DNA of 64,000 nucleotides from Nonomuraea gerenzanensis (GCF_020215645.1 NZ_CP084058.1:1116001-1180000); one strand, 5' to 3'. Shown: positions 47,478 to 56,172, counted from the stretch's first letter. Translations and numbers: made by a program. Notes: generated from the letters alone by a model not told the origin.

Positions 47478-47987
47478 TCAGGCCGCCGGGCCGTCCAGCA
47501 GGTGCCAGGGCAGGACGATCGGCGCGGCCGGCACCTCACCGGCCGTGAGCCGCGCCACCAGCGGGCCCAGCTCCCGCGGCACGACCGGCTCCGCGCAGGT
47601 CGCCAGCCCGGACGGCGTCCACCACTGGAACCGGTCGGTCACCTCCCGCTCCTCCTCGTCCATCCCGGAGGTGTCCACCTCCAGCCCCGCCGGCACCCGC
47701 AGCATGAAGTAGGAGTCGCGCGCGTGGAAGCGCCGCCCGTCCAGGGTCCAGCCGCCCTCGCTCGTCGCCACCACCGGCCCGAGCGCCTCGGGAGTGACGG
47801 CGTACCCGAGCTCCTCCCGCAACTCCCGGGCGGCGGCCTGGCCCGCGCTCTCGCCCGGGTCGACGCCACCCCCGGGCGTGAACCACGCGTACGGCGCGTC
47901 CTCCACCTGCAGCAGCCGCCCCCGGTAGAGCAGGATCCGGCCGGCGGGATCGACGAGCAGCACCCGGGCCGTCTCCCGCGTGATCAC
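47478..47987 (-). CDS. NUDIX hydrolase
   Basis: A 169-residue NUDIX enzyme. The box GGGVDPGESAGQAAARELREELGY (residues about 34-57) has all catalytic residues (G-x5-E-x7-REUxEE). LLVDPAGRILLYRGRLLQ and ERWEVTDRFQWWTP-like EREVTDRFQWWTP match the MutT/NudF-like group that hydrolyse nucleoside diphosphate derivatives. GTG start overlaps the GNAT gene's stop (GTGA), so the two are translationally coupled. Confidence 0.9.
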   Translation of the reverse strand: MITRETARVLLVDPAGRILLYRGRLLQVEDAPYAWFTPGGGVDPGESAGQAAARELREELGYAVTPEALGPVVATSEGGWTLDGRRFHARDSYFMLRVPAGLEVDTSGMDEEEREVTDRFQWWTPSGLATCAEPVVPRELGPLVARLTAGEVPAAPIVLPWHLLDGPAA

Positions 47988-48529
47988 GCGGTGGTCATCT
48001 CGACGGTGAGTGCCCAGCGCTCGTGGTCCCGCCAGGCGCCGTCGATGAACTGGAAGTTCGGCGAGTACCCCTCGCGCTGGAAGCCGACCCGCTTGATCAG
48101 CCGCAGGGAGGCGGCGTTGTCGGGCTGGATGTTGGCCTCCAGCCGGTGCAGCCCCATCTCGCCGAACGCGTGCCCGACCAGCAGCCCGAGGCCCTCCGTC
48201 ATGTACCCGCGGCCGAGGGTGGAGGCGTAGGCGGAATAGCCGATCATCGCGCTCTGGTGGGTGCCGCGGATGATGTTGTTGACGTTCGCCCGGCCCACGA
48301 TCGCGCCGGTGTCCCGCCGGCAGATCAGGAACCCTTCGTGCACCGGCCCGTCGAACCTGGTCATGTACCGCTCGAAGTCCTCGTACGCGACGAGGGGGCC
48401 GCCGGGCATCCACCGGGCGAGCAGCTGCGCGCTCTCCTGGTGCAGGCCGGAGAGCTCCTCGAAGTCGCGCATGCTGATGTAACGGAGGGCCACGCGCGGC
48501 CCTTCGGCAAGATAGATCACATCAGCCAT
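47984..48529 (-). CDS. GNAT family N-acetyltransferase (RimJ/RimL-like)
   Basis: A 181-residue acetyltransferase. VALRYISMRDFEELSGLHQES begins the domain, IVGRANVNNI is strand 4, and STLGRGYMTEGLGLLVGHAFGEMGLHRLEANIQPDNAASLRLIKRVGFQREG contains the acetyl-CoA loop and the RimJ-type ending. Family members acetylate ribosomal-protein N-termini or small amines. Start at the ATG 48529 (MADVIYLAEG); a longer frame overlaps the divergent kinase gene. Confidence 0.9.
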   Translation of the reverse strand: MADVIYLAEGPRVALRYISMRDFEELSGLHQESAQLLARWMPGGPLVAYEDFERYMTRFDGPVHEGFLICRRDTGAIVGRANVNNIIRGTHQSAMIGYSAYASTLGRGYMTEGLGLLVGHAFGEMGLHRLEANIQPDNAASLRLIKRVGFQREGYSPNFQFIDGAWRDHERWALTVEMTTA

Positions 48530-48602
48530 TCTGATCGCGCGGCTCGGCGTCCGAGCAGGGCCGCGGCGCGCCATCCTCCCGGTCACCGGCAGGATGGGAC
48601 TC

Positions 48603-49196
48603 ATGCTCATCGTCATCGGCGGCCTTCCGGGCACGGGCAAGACGACGCTGTCCCGCCTCCTGGCCGAGCGCCTGGGCGCGGTCCACGTCCGCATCGACAC
48701 CATCGAACAGGCGATCGTCCGCTCGGGCCTGGCCCGGCAAGCCCTCGGCCCGGCCGGCTACGCCGTCGGTTACGCCCTCACCGAGGATCACCTCCGCCAG
48801 GGCCTCACGGTGATCGCCGAGTCGGTGAACCCGCTGACGATCACCCGCGACGCCTGGCGGGCGGTGGGGGAGCGGGCCGGGGTGCCGATCGCCGAGGTGG
48901 AGGTGACCTGCTCCGACCCCCAGGAGCACCGGCACCGCGTCGCCTCGCGCACCACCGACATCCCGGACCTGCGGCTGCCGGAGTGGGAGGAGGTGGTGGA
49001 GCGCGAGTACGAGCCGTGGGAGCGCGACCACCTCACCCTCGACACGGCCGGCCAGACCCCGCAGGCCTCGCTCGCCACCCTCCTGGCTCACCTGAGGCCG
49101 ATCAGGGCCGGCGTCGCGGCGGCGAGCCGGAGCAGGGCGGACTGGAGCGAGAAGTCGCACACCCGCGGATGGGTGTACAGGGCGCAGCCGAAGTAG
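48603..49196 (+). CDS. P-loop ATP-binding protein, small-molecule kinase-like
   Basis: A 197-residue AAA_33/zeta-toxin-like P-loop protein. Walker A is GLPGTGKTTLSRLLAERLG near the N-terminus; VHVRIDTIEQAIVRSG and VIAESVNPLTITRDAWR follow, with a lid-like CSDPQEHRHRVASRTTD. Such proteins phosphorylate sugars, antibiotics or nucleosides. An in-frame ATG at 48594 would add three residues. Divergent from the GNAT-NUDIX pair. Confidence 0.8.
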   Translation: MLIVIGGLPGTGKTTLSRLLAERLGAVHVRIDTIEQAIVRSGLARQALGPAGYAVGYALTEDHLRQGLTVIAESVNPLTITRDAWRAVGERAGVPIAEVEVTCSDPQEHRHRVASRTTDIPDLRLPEWEEVVEREYEPWERDHLTLDTAGQTPQASLATLLAHLRPIRAGVAAASRSRADWSEKSHTRGWVYRAQPK

Positions 49197-49254
49197 AGGA
49201 TCAGCCCGGCGGAGTGTGTGACACCCGTGCGCACCCGTCTGTCGCGGGAGGGCC

Positions 49255-49569
49255 TCAGCCCGCGCGCTCGTAGGACACGCGGGCCGCGTAGGGCATGTGG
49301 GTGGGGCAGTACTTCGTCGATCTCTGCCCCTTGCTCTTCCACGGGCCCCGGTACACGCTGCCGTACTTCGAGGTGGCGCTCGGCTTGCAGGTGACGACGA
49401 CCCGGAAGTCCTCGCCGGAGCGGCAGGTGGCCTGGCCGTGGTCGAGGGACCCGGTGCGGTGGACCTTCGTGGTGCAGACCGGCAGCGCACTCGCGGCGCC
49501 GGGGTTGGCCAAGAGGAACGTTCCTGCCGCTGCCAGGCTGATCGCGGTGGTGATCGCGAGCCGTCGCAT
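49255..49569 (-). CDS. Small secreted protein with four cysteines
   Basis: A 104-residue exported protein; signal peptide of about 28 residues (cut after ASA). The mature 75 residues are basic and contain four cysteines (VCTTK, TCRSG, TCKPS, YCPTH), probably two disulfides. No family recognised. GGAG precedes the ATG. Confidence 0.7.
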   Translation of the reverse strand: MRRLAITTAISLAAAGTFLLANPGAASALPVCTTKVHRTGSLDHGQATCRSGEDFRVVVTCKPSATSKYGSVYRGPWKSKGQRSTKYCPTHMPYAARVSYERAG

Positions 49570-49737
49570 GGGTTCTCCGTCCTGAAGGTGATGGGTACGG
49601 GCGACATTGCAGCAGCCGGCGGTATGCGCAGGTATGTCACGACCCCAGCACCACCGCCCTGTACACCACTCCCACCAGCGCGGATCCCGGTCACCGCGCT
49701 AGCGAGACGCTAACGCCCCGCTACCCGGCGGCCAGTT

Positions 49738-50097
49738 TTGGCCGCCGTGGTCGGCGCCGCCCTGGTCGCATCGGCCGTCGTGACGGCGCAGCCCGCGATG
49801 GCGAGCGACCTCTCGTGGACCTTCAGCGACGGCGCAATCTCCTACAGGGACAGCACGAACAAGTTCTGCGTGCGGGCCTACGACTCCGAGGGCGCGCGCA
49901 AGGTCACGGTGACGGCCACCGGCGGCGGCAGGTCGTGGAGCCTCACGGACCAGAACGACCACTACGACCACCCGGGCGGCACGTGCATCTCCTTGAACGG
50001 CCATGCGGAGAACACCAGCGTCACCCTGACCGCCAAGTCCTACTGGGGCGAGCGCGGCACCTGGGTGGGCCGCGGGAGCAGGACCATCACCACCTGA
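49738..50097 (+). CDS. Small secreted protein, start uncertain or 5'-truncated
   Basis: About 119 residues beginning at TTG: a hydrophobic signal-like AAVVGAALVASAVVTAQPAMA then a mature domain with two cysteines (NKFCVRAYD, GGTCISLNG) and beta-rich pattern. No ATG or GTG and no ribosome site lies between the upstream in-frame TAA (49711-49713) and the hydrophobic core, and the residues just upstream read RRPV. Either translation starts at TTG or the native start was lost. Confidence 0.5.
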   Translation: MAAVVGAALVASAVVTAQPAMASDLSWTFSDGAISYRDSTNKFCVRAYDSEGARKVTVTATGGGRSWSLTDQNDHYDHPGGTCISLNGHAENTSVTLTAKSYWGERGTWVGRGSRTITT

Positions 50098-50114
50098 CCT
50101 GAGCAGGGCCCGCC

Positions 50115-50148
50115 GGAGACCGCTTCCCTGCGCAGGGAGGCGGTCTCC
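50115..50148. terminator. Bidirectional hairpin terminator
   Basis: 50115-50131 pairs with 50132-50148: a 17-bp stem with a single T-G wobble; the central bases must open to make a loop. It lies between the convergent small secreted protein gene and the RidA gene and can terminate both. Confidence 0.75.
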
Positions 50149-50155
50149 GCGTCCG

Positions 50156-50590
50156 TCACCGCTCCTCGCCTCCACCGACCCCTTGAGGCAGGACGGCCAC
50201 CGCCTCGACCTCCACCAACTGGTCGTTGTACCCGAGCACGGTGACGCCGAGCAGCGTGCTGGGCACATCATGGGCCCCCATGTACGCGCGGTACACCTCC
50301 CAGACGGCCACAAGATCGGCCTGCCGCGACGAGGCGACGTACACGGTGGTCTTGACGATGTCGGTCACTGCGGCCCCCGCCCCGCGCAGCGCGGTAGCGA
50401 GATTACGCATCACCTGGTGAGCCTGACCGGCGTAGTCTCCCGCCGCCACCGTGTTTCCCTCGGCGTCGAGCGGACAGGCCCCCGCCACCCAGACACACCG
50501 CATCGGCGTGTCCGCGACCGCCGCGTAGGCGTACTCCACCGTCTGGGCGAGCTCGGCGCTGCGCACCAGCCTGACACCCGAACCGCCCAT
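50156..50590 (-). CDS. RidA/YjgF family protein
   Basis: A 144-residue Rid-superfamily protein: YAYAAVADTPMRCVWVAGACPLDAEGNTVAAGDYAGQAHQVMRNLATALRGAGAAVTDIVKTTVYV and the C-terminal STLLGVTVLGYNDQLVEVEAVAVL. The catalytic arginine seen in RidA (usually R105 in an RxxV/A context) is not evident, so it may belong to a Rid subgroup without imine deaminase activity. The ATG at 50590 overlaps the stop of the DinB-like gene by one base (TGATG), so they are coupled. Confidence 0.88.
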   Translation of the reverse strand: MGGSGVRLVRSAELAQTVEYAYAAVADTPMRCVWVAGACPLDAEGNTVAAGDYAGQAHQVMRNLATALRGAGAAVTDIVKTTVYVASSRQADLVAVWEVYRAYMGAHDVPSTLLGVTVLGYNDQLVEVEAVAVLPQGVGGGEER

Positions 50591-51201
50591 CAACCTGTCC
50601 AATCCGGCGAACGGCCGAGCACGGCCACGATCCGATCAAGAGCCGACCCACCCGGCCACGGAACCTCCGGCGCGAAGGCCGCACCGGGCACCAGGCGAGC
50701 CTCCCCCTGCGGCACGGCCCGCGCCACCGTCGCGGCGGCGTCCAGCACCTCCGCCGGGAACTCCACGGTGACGCCCAGCGTCCTGGCGACGTCCCAGGAG
50801 TGCACGACGTAGTCGACCAGATGGAAGCTGATCGCCTGCCGCGCGGTGAACGGCCTGGCACCCACCTCCGGCAACGGAAACATCCGGTCCAGCACCCCTT
50901 CGCCCGCGAAGGCCTCCATGACCTGGTGGGCAGCGTCCCGATATACGTGGACGGGATCGTCACCGATGGGCCGCGGCGTCCAGCTCTCCGGATCGCCGTC
51001 CCCTCTCGACGCCGCAGCGAACCCACGATGCTGAGCGGTCATGTGGGCCAGCAGACCACCCAGCTCCCAGCCCGCGCACGGCGTAGGCCGGGCCAGATCG
51101 GCAGCGGTGGCCCGCCCCACCAACTCGACACTGGTGCGCACCGCCTGCGCATCGAGCGCCACCAGCTCAAGACCGGACGGCAACGCGTCAAGATCAGGCA
51201 C
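50590..51201 (-). CDS. TIGR03086-type DinB/mycothiol-dependent protein
   Basis: A 203-residue second member of the DinB-fold family: RATAADLARPTPCAGWELGGLLAHMTAQHRGFAAA and AISFHLVDYVVHSWDVARTLG, with histidines HMTAQH and HSWD as probable metal ligands. GTG at 51201 is supported by GGGGGAG upstream. Operon with RidA; divergent from the MarR regulator with a long imperfect palindrome between, suggesting MarR control. Confidence 0.85.
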   Translation of the reverse strand: MPDLDALPSGLELVALDAQAVRTSVELVGRATAADLARPTPCAGWELGGLLAHMTAQHRGFAAASRGDGDPESWTPRPIGDDPVHVYRDAAHQVMEAFAGEGVLDRMFPLPEVGARPFTARQAISFHLVDYVVHSWDVARTLGVTVEFPAEVLDAAATVARAVPQGEARLVPGAAFAPEVPWPGGSALDRIVAVLGRSPDWTG

Positions 51202-51221
51202 GGCACACTCCCCCGTGATTG

Positions 51222-51254
51222 ATATGCATACGCTTATGATTAGCGTGTGTATAT
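51222..51254. promoter_or_regulatory. MarR-type operator (13-bp arms, 11/13 matches)
   Basis: ATATGCATACGCT (51222-51234) and AGCGTGTGTATAT (51242-51254) are inverted repeats with two mismatches and a 7-base spacer, in an AT-rich pocket between the divergent DinB-RidA operon and the MarR gene. Confidence 0.65.
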
Positions 51255-51281
51255 TATTTGTCAAAGGGTATCTTCGGAGGC

Positions 51282-51725
51282 ATGGCGGACCGCCCTGACC
51301 TCGCCGCGACGCTGAACACCCTGCTCCGGTCCCTCGTCGCCGCCGAGCTGCCGGTGCTGGAGAAGCACGGGATCACGATGTGGGGCTACATCGCGCTAGG
51401 CGCGCTCTGCGACAAGCCGGTACGCACCCAGGCCGCGCTCGCCGAGGCCATCGGCGCCGACAAGACCCGCATCATCAGCACCCTCGACCGGCTCCAGGAG
51501 GCCGGCCTCATCACCCGCGAGCCCGACCCCGCCGACCGCCGCGCCCGCCTGCTCTCCGCCACCGCCGCGGGCCACGCCCGCTACCAGGCTGTCCAAGGGG
51601 AGATCCAGGCGAACGAGGACCGGCTGCTCGCCACGTTGCCCGAGGCGGATCGGCGTGGGTTCCTGCGGGGGGTGCAGGCGCTGGCGGCGCTGTCCCGCGA
51701 AGAGATCGTCGGGGATCCGGGCTGA
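51282..51725 (+). CDS. MarR family transcriptional regulator
   Basis: A 147-residue regulator. ALAEAIGADKTRIISTLDRLQEAGLITREPDPADRRARLLSATAAGH is the winged helix with the MarR DxRxR wing. The ATG at 51282 is preceded by GGAGG only one base away; a TTG at 51258 is the in-frame alternative, so the start is uncertain. It most likely represses the divergent DinB-RidA operon. Confidence 0.85.
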   Translation: MADRPDLAATLNTLLRSLVAAELPVLEKHGITMWGYIALGALCDKPVRTQAALAEAIGADKTRIISTLDRLQEAGLITREPDPADRRARLLSATAAGHARYQAVQGEIQANEDRLLATLPEADRRGFLRGVQALAALSREEIVGDPG

Positions 51726-52215
51726 TGGTTCGAAACTCGTGGCGCTGCTCCAGCGTCCGGGCGCGAAGGGGCGGACATCGGGCTGCCCGTCCAAGCGGCG
51801 ATCTCGCCGCCTTCAGGCCTGGCGCCGGCGTCGATGGTAGGCGTGGGCCAGGGCGAGCACCGTCGGGCCCCACAGCGCCATCGGGGTGACGCGCACCATG
51901 GCGCCCCACTCGACCTGCACGGTGAGGGCTGGACGCGCCACCGACTCCGGCACAGCGCCCTCATCCACCTGGCGGCCGTGCCCCCGAGCCGGGGGCCACA
52001 TCGCGTCACCAGCACCTGTCCGGCCTCGGCCGCCACATCCGGCCCGGCGAGGAGATCTCTGCCCGCGCCACCCCCGAGCACGACCCGGCCGCCCGTCGCC
52101 GGGCCATACGCCCTGAGCGGGACTGACGGCTCCCGCACGTACTTCGTGGCAGACTCGTCAACGTCAGACCCAGTACGACGCCCGGGGCGACCAGCCGGGA
52201 CCTGCGGGGCAGGCG
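51726..52215. other. Intergenic stretch with possible degraded coding fragments
   Basis: About 490 bases without a convincing gene. On the minus strand, 51813-51945 reads SVARPALTVQVEWGAMVRVTPMALWGPTVLALAHAYHRRRRQA with good codon bias, and about 52000-52140 reads LRAYGPATGGRVVLGGGAGRDLLAGPDV in another frame. They look like pieces of former genes, but I cannot assign a family. Confidence 0.3.
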
Positions 52216-52770
52216 CTATCCGCCTCTGGTCACGTCGGCGCGGGGCAGCGACTCCCTCAGCGCTTCCTCCGTGCCGACGACGGCGTTGAGCCCCCCGTTG
52301 ACGACCTGTGCGACCGCGTCACCGGAGACGAAGGGCTCAGCCGTCTCTCCCTCGACTCTGACCAGCATCCTGGTGGAGGTGCAGAAGAGGCTGACCTTGT
52401 CCTCGTGGGAACTCCCGACGGCCGGCTCCAGCGGTCCGGAGAAGCCCTCCTCCCGTTCCAGGCGCCCCTCCGAGTCGACCATGTCGACGTGCGTGCTCCA
52501 GTCAGAGCCGGCCAGCCCGCACAGGCCTGAGGAGCTGATCCACGCGATCATGTCGTAGGAGCCGACCTTGATCTGCGCCAGTGCCCGATCCGCCTCGTCG
52601 GGTAGCTTCCCGTGGCTGGTCAGCCCGCGCACCGCGGCCAGCGGCCACTGGGCCGGGTCCTTCAGCGGCGCGTCGGCGGGAGAGGCGGAGCACGCTCCGG
52701 CAACCGGTAACACGAGGAACGCGACCACGGCGTGCGCGAGACGGCTGATCACCGTGATCCATCCGGACAA
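52216..52770 (-). CDS. Putative secreted or lipoprotein, unknown function
   Basis: A 184-residue protein with an N-terminal hydrophobic segment LAHAVVAFLVLPVAGACSAS. The cysteine after VAGA is a weak lipobox. The mature part has DRALAQIKVGSYDMIAWISSSGLCGLAGSDWSTHVDMVDSEGRL and two further cysteines. No family recognised. Alternative GTG start at 52752. Confidence 0.65.
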   Translation of the reverse strand: MSGWITVISRLAHAVVAFLVLPVAGACSASPADAPLKDPAQWPLAAVRGLTSHGKLPDEADRALAQIKVGSYDMIAWISSSGLCGLAGSDWSTHVDMVDSEGRLEREEGFSGPLEPAVGSSHEDKVSLFCTSTRMLVRVEGETAEPFVSGDAVAQVVNGGLNAVVGTEEALRESLPRADVTRGG

Positions 52771-52881
52771 CCTACTCCGCGGCAGCGCGCATCCGCCGGT
52801 GTTGGCGCTCAGACCGGCGGCTCGCTCCCCGCAGCGGGTGTTCTACGGCGCCGAAGGACTGCGGACGACCCGCCAAGCGGC

Positions 52882-54313
52882 TCAAGACGTGGGCCTGGTA
52901 GGAGTTGTCAGCGGCCGCTCACTGTCTGCGTGGCCTCCTGACCGTTCGGCCCGGGCGCCACCCGGCGTTCGGGTCGCGGTCAGCCACAGGCCGGTGAACA
53001 CGGCGCAGGCCAGCGTCACGGCACCCGCCGCGAAGAACGCGCTGGTGAGCCCGGACTCGAAGGAGGCGCCGCCGGACTCCCGCGTGTGGACGATCGCCCC
53101 GAGCACCGCCACGCCGAGCACCGCACCGATCTGCCGGGTGGTGCTGCTGACACCTGAGGCGAGGCCGCCCTCCTGCGGGCTGACCGCCTGGATGGCGGCC
53201 CCGGTCAGGGGCGACATGGTGAGCGCGAACCCGACGCCGGCGACCGCCAGCCGCCACCACACGTTCCCGTAGCCGGTGTCGGCGTGGACGAGGCCCAGGG
53301 CCAGCAGTCCCAGCCCGGCCAGCGCCAGGCCGGTGCTGACGACGACGCGGAAGCCGTACCTGGCCGCGAGCCGGCCCGCGTACGGGCTGACGATCACCAT
53401 GGCCAGCGAGACGGGCAGCGTCCGCAGCCCGGCGGCCAGGATCGAGGTGCCCTGGACGTGGACGAAGAACTGGGAGAAGAAGAACGAGGACCCCATCAGC
53501 GCGAACCCGACCACGACCATCGCCGTGTTGGACACCGTGAACAGCCGCTGACGGAACAGCCGCAGCGGCAGCATCGGCGTCGGCACGCGACCCTCGACCA
53601 CCACGAACGCGGCCAGGAGCACCAGCCCGGCGGCGAAGCTGCCCAGGATCACCGGCGAGGTCCAGCCCCGGGAGCCGCCTTCGATCAGGCCGTAGGTCAC
53701 CGCGCCCACGCCCGCGGCGGACAGGACCGTGCCGGGGACGTCGATCGGCGGCGCGCCCGGGTTGCGGGACTCTCCCAGCACGCGCAGCCCGGCCAGCAGC
53801 AGGACCGTCCCGATGGGCACGTTGACCAGGAAGATGGCGGGCCAGCCGAAGGACTCCACCAGGATCCCGCCCGCCAGCGGTCCGGCGGCCAGGCCGAGGC
53901 CGCTGAACCCGGCCCACAACCCGATCGCCCTGACGCGTTCCCTTGAAGCGGGATACGCGGCGGTGAGCAGCGCCAGTGAGGCGGGGCTCAGCGCAGCGGC
54001 CCCGACGCCCTGCAGCACCCGTCCGGCGATCAGCCAGCCGATCGAGGGCGCGAGGGCACACACCACCGACGCGGCGGTGAACACCACCACCCCCGGCCAG
54101 GAACACCCGCCTGCGGCCGAACCGGTCGGCGAAGACGCCGCCCGACAGCAGCAGCATGGCCACCAGCAGCACGTAGGCGTCGACGATCCACTGCAGGCCG
54201 GTCAGCCCGATATGGAGCCGCTGCTGCATGTCGGGCAGGGCGGCACCGACGATCGTGTTGTCGAGCAGCACCATGAACTGGCCCGCGCAGGTCAGGGCAA
54301 GCAACCCCTTCAT
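52882..54313 (-). pseudogene. MFS drug exporter (DHA2/EmrB-QacA type) with one frameshift
   Basis: The N-terminal frame (from the ATG at 54313) reads LTCAGQFMVLLDNTIVGAALPDMQQRL, WIVDAYVLLVAMLLLSGGVFADRFGRRRVFLAG and then turns to nonsense. From about 54090 a second frame continues perfectly with VVVFTAASVVCALAPSIGWLIAGRVLQGVGAAALSPASLALLTAAYP (motif C) to the stop at 52882. Removing one G from the run of five (plus-strand C at 54090-54094) restores a continuous 14-helix transporter of about 476 residues. Either a recent inactivation, a phase-variable tract or a sequencing error. Divergent from its TetR regulator. Confidence 0.85.
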
Positions 54314-54338
54314 GCATGTCCTTCCTAAAGCAGTTCGT

Positions 54339-54396
54339 GACTGCGTTAACGTAGACCCTCGAAGGCTCTAACGCAAGTCCCGGCTGCGTTAAGGTA
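54339..54396. promoter_or_regulatory. Repeated operator between MFS exporter and TetR gene
   Basis: GACTGCGTTAACGTA (54339-54353) and GGCTGCGTTAAGGTA (54382-54396) are direct repeats, and CTAACGCAAGTC (54368-54379) is an inverted copy between them. Together they make two palindromic pairings, as expected for TetR binding. Confidence 0.6.
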
Positions 54397-54401
54397 GGGG
54401 C

Positions 54402-54971
54402 ATGGATGAGCAGGAGCGGGCCAGGCGGCCCGGAGGGCGCAGCGCCCGGGTCCGCGCGGCGGTGCACCAGGCCGTCACCGAGCTGGTCAGGGAGCGCGGC
54501 TACGGGCACTTCACGGTCGGCGACATCGCGGCCCGCGCGGGCGTGGCCGACACCAGCCTCTACCGCCGGTGGGGCAACCTTCAGGCCCTGCTCGGCGAGG
54601 TGCTGCTGACCCGGCTCAACGCGCAGTCGCCGATGCCCGACACCGGCAGCCTGGCCGGTGACCTGCGGGCCCACGCCGCCAACGTGGCCCGCGAGGTGAC
54701 CGGGCCCGACGGTCTGGCACTGGTGCGGCTGACCCTAGCGCTGTCAGGCGAGGGCCAGCAGGGCCTACAGGCGCGCGATGAACTCCTGGCCGACCGCACC
54801 AGGCAGTTGCAGGCCATGCTCGACCGCGCCCGTGACCGTGGCGAGGATCCGCCGGACGTACTGGAGGTGCTGGACCATCTCCTGGCGCCGATCTACATGC
54901 GTGTCCTGTTCGGCGCGGGCCCGCTCACCCCTGACTACCTCGACGGGCTGGTCGACCGGTTGCTCGCCTGA
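54402..54971 (+). CDS. TetR/AcrR family regulator
   Basis: A 189-residue repressor. HTH: RVRAAVHQAVTELVRERGYGHFTVGDIAARAGVADTSLYRRWGNLQALLGEV. The C-terminal domain (LVRLTLALSGEGQQGLQARDELLADRTRQLQAML) is of the TetR_C group often found with MFS exporters. Divergent from the frameshifted DHA2 transporter with repeated operators between. Confidence 0.9.
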   Translation: MDEQERARRPGGRSARVRAAVHQAVTELVRERGYGHFTVGDIAARAGVADTSLYRRWGNLQALLGEVLLTRLNAQSPMPDTGSLAGDLRAHAANVAREVTGPDGLALVRLTLALSGEGQQGLQARDELLADRTRQLQAMLDRARDRGEDPPDVLEVLDHLLAPIYMRVLFGAGPLTPDYLDGLVDRLLA

Positions 54972-55128
54972 TCCAGTCCGTCGCGCTGCGGAACGGCCGT
55001 TGCCTGTTGACCCCCCATCACTACTCGTAGCCGGGCGGCCGTCGCCCGACGTGGACGCTTCGTTTCCGCGCCTCGCCGGGACACTCCCGTCGGCACCTCG
55101 CGACGGCATCAAGCCCCGACCAGGCGGG

Positions 55129-55920
55129 TCACGCGTCGTCAGGCAGCGGCTCACCGGTCTCCAGCAGCGACTTCAGGCTCGATACCACGTTCGGCCAGCC
55201 ATGGCTGACCATCTCGGCCAGGCTCGACCCAGGCTCGAAGCCGTCATGCACCACGGTGAGCTTCACCACCTGCGCGCCCTCCTCGATCGTGAACGTGACC
55301 TTCGAGCGGGCCTCGCCGGACAGCCGGGTGAGCATCTCCTCGTCCCAGCCGAAGCGCTTGGCCAGCTCCGGGGTGATGGCGTGCCAGGTGTAGGAGAGCC
55401 GGCTGTAGGGCTCGGCCTCCAGGACGACCTGCTCGGGGTCGCTGATCAGCACGCCGTGGTTGTCCCAGGTCATCGATGAGCCGGCGGACCAGTCGGTGAT
55501 GAACTCCGTGGCCCAGTAGCGGCGGGTGAAGGCGGGCTCGGTCAGCGCCTGCCAGAGCTTCTGCGGGGTGGTGCGGATGTAGGTGGTGTAGACGAAGGTG
55601 GGCGCGTCCATCGGGGTCTCCTCCAGGGCGAGTTTCAGGTCCGCCAGGGCTTGGACCCTGGCGCGGTCGTAGCGGCTGATCCACCGGTGGGCGATCTCGT
55701 GCACGGGCGCGGCGTTGAGGTAGTGCAGCTTCTCCCGGCCCCGCCGCACGGTGGTGACGAGCCCGGCCTCCTCCAGCACCGCGAGGTGCTTGCTGACGGA
55801 CTGCCTGGCCATGTCGAGGCCGGCGCACAGCTCGCGCAGGGTCTGCCCGTTGCGGGCGTTGAGCGAGTCGAGCAGTGCGCGTCGGCTGGGGTCGGCCAGT
55901 GCCTTGAAGACCTCGTCCAT
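55129..55920 (-). CDS. ArsR-family HTH fused to SRPBCC (AHSA1) domain
   Basis: A 263-residue fusion. Residues 1-95 are an ArsR winged HTH (MDEVFKALADPSRRALLDSLNARNGQTLRELCAGLDMARQSVSKHLAVLEEAGLV). Residues about 105-255 are a START/AHSA1-like domain (YTTYIRTTPQKLWQALTEPAFTRRYWA, then SKVTFTIEEGAQVVKLTVVHDGF). Separate ArsR and SRPBCC genes are a frequent pair; here they are one polypeptide, suggesting the SRPBCC part senses a hydrophobic ligand for the HTH. Two identical palindromes lie just upstream of the ATG. Confidence 0.9.
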   Translation of the reverse strand: MDEVFKALADPSRRALLDSLNARNGQTLRELCAGLDMARQSVSKHLAVLEEAGLVTTVRRGREKLHYLNAAPVHEIAHRWISRYDRARVQALADLKLALEETPMDAPTFVYTTYIRTTPQKLWQALTEPAFTRRYWATEFITDWSAGSSMTWDNHGVLISDPEQVVLEAEPYSRLSYTWHAITPELAKRFGWDEEMLTRLSGEARSKVTFTIEEGAQVVKLTVVHDGFEPGSSLAEMVSHGWPNVVSSLKSLLETGEPLPDDA

Positions 55921-55954
55921 GTCCGCCTTTGTATCCGGTTTCGCTCGGAAATAT

Positions 55955-55997
55955 GCAGCCGTTTGGCTGCCTTTAATTTAGGCAGCCGTTTGGCTGC
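55955..55997. promoter_or_regulatory. Two identical ArsR-type palindromes
   Basis: GCAGCCGTTTGGCTGC occurs at 55955-55970 and 55982-55997 (27 bp start to start) around an AT-rich TTTAATTTA spacer that may be the -10 region. Each has 6-bp arms and a 4-base spacer. Position upstream of the ArsR-SRPBCC gene implies autoregulation. Confidence 0.75.
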
Positions 55998-56062
55998 ATG
56001 TCAAGACGGGAGGCGGCGATGGGAGTGCGGCGCGTCTGCTGGACGGGGGCTGTGAACAGCGA

Positions 56063-56096
56063 AGAGCCTCAGATCCTGAATCGGATCTGAGGCTCT
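56063..56096 (-). terminator. Hairpin terminator of the TPM-domain gene
   Basis: 56063-56076 pairs perfectly with 56083-56096 (14-bp stem, loop TGAATC). It lies 77 bases past the stop of the minus-strand TPM gene and behind the promoter of the ArsR-SRPBCC gene. Confidence 0.8.
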
Positions 56097-56172
56097 GAAT
56101 CGCCGCTAGGGGAGCCGGTCAAGACTCGCGGGTCCGGGGGCCGGGAGGCCACCGGCTAGGGGCTGTGCGCCC

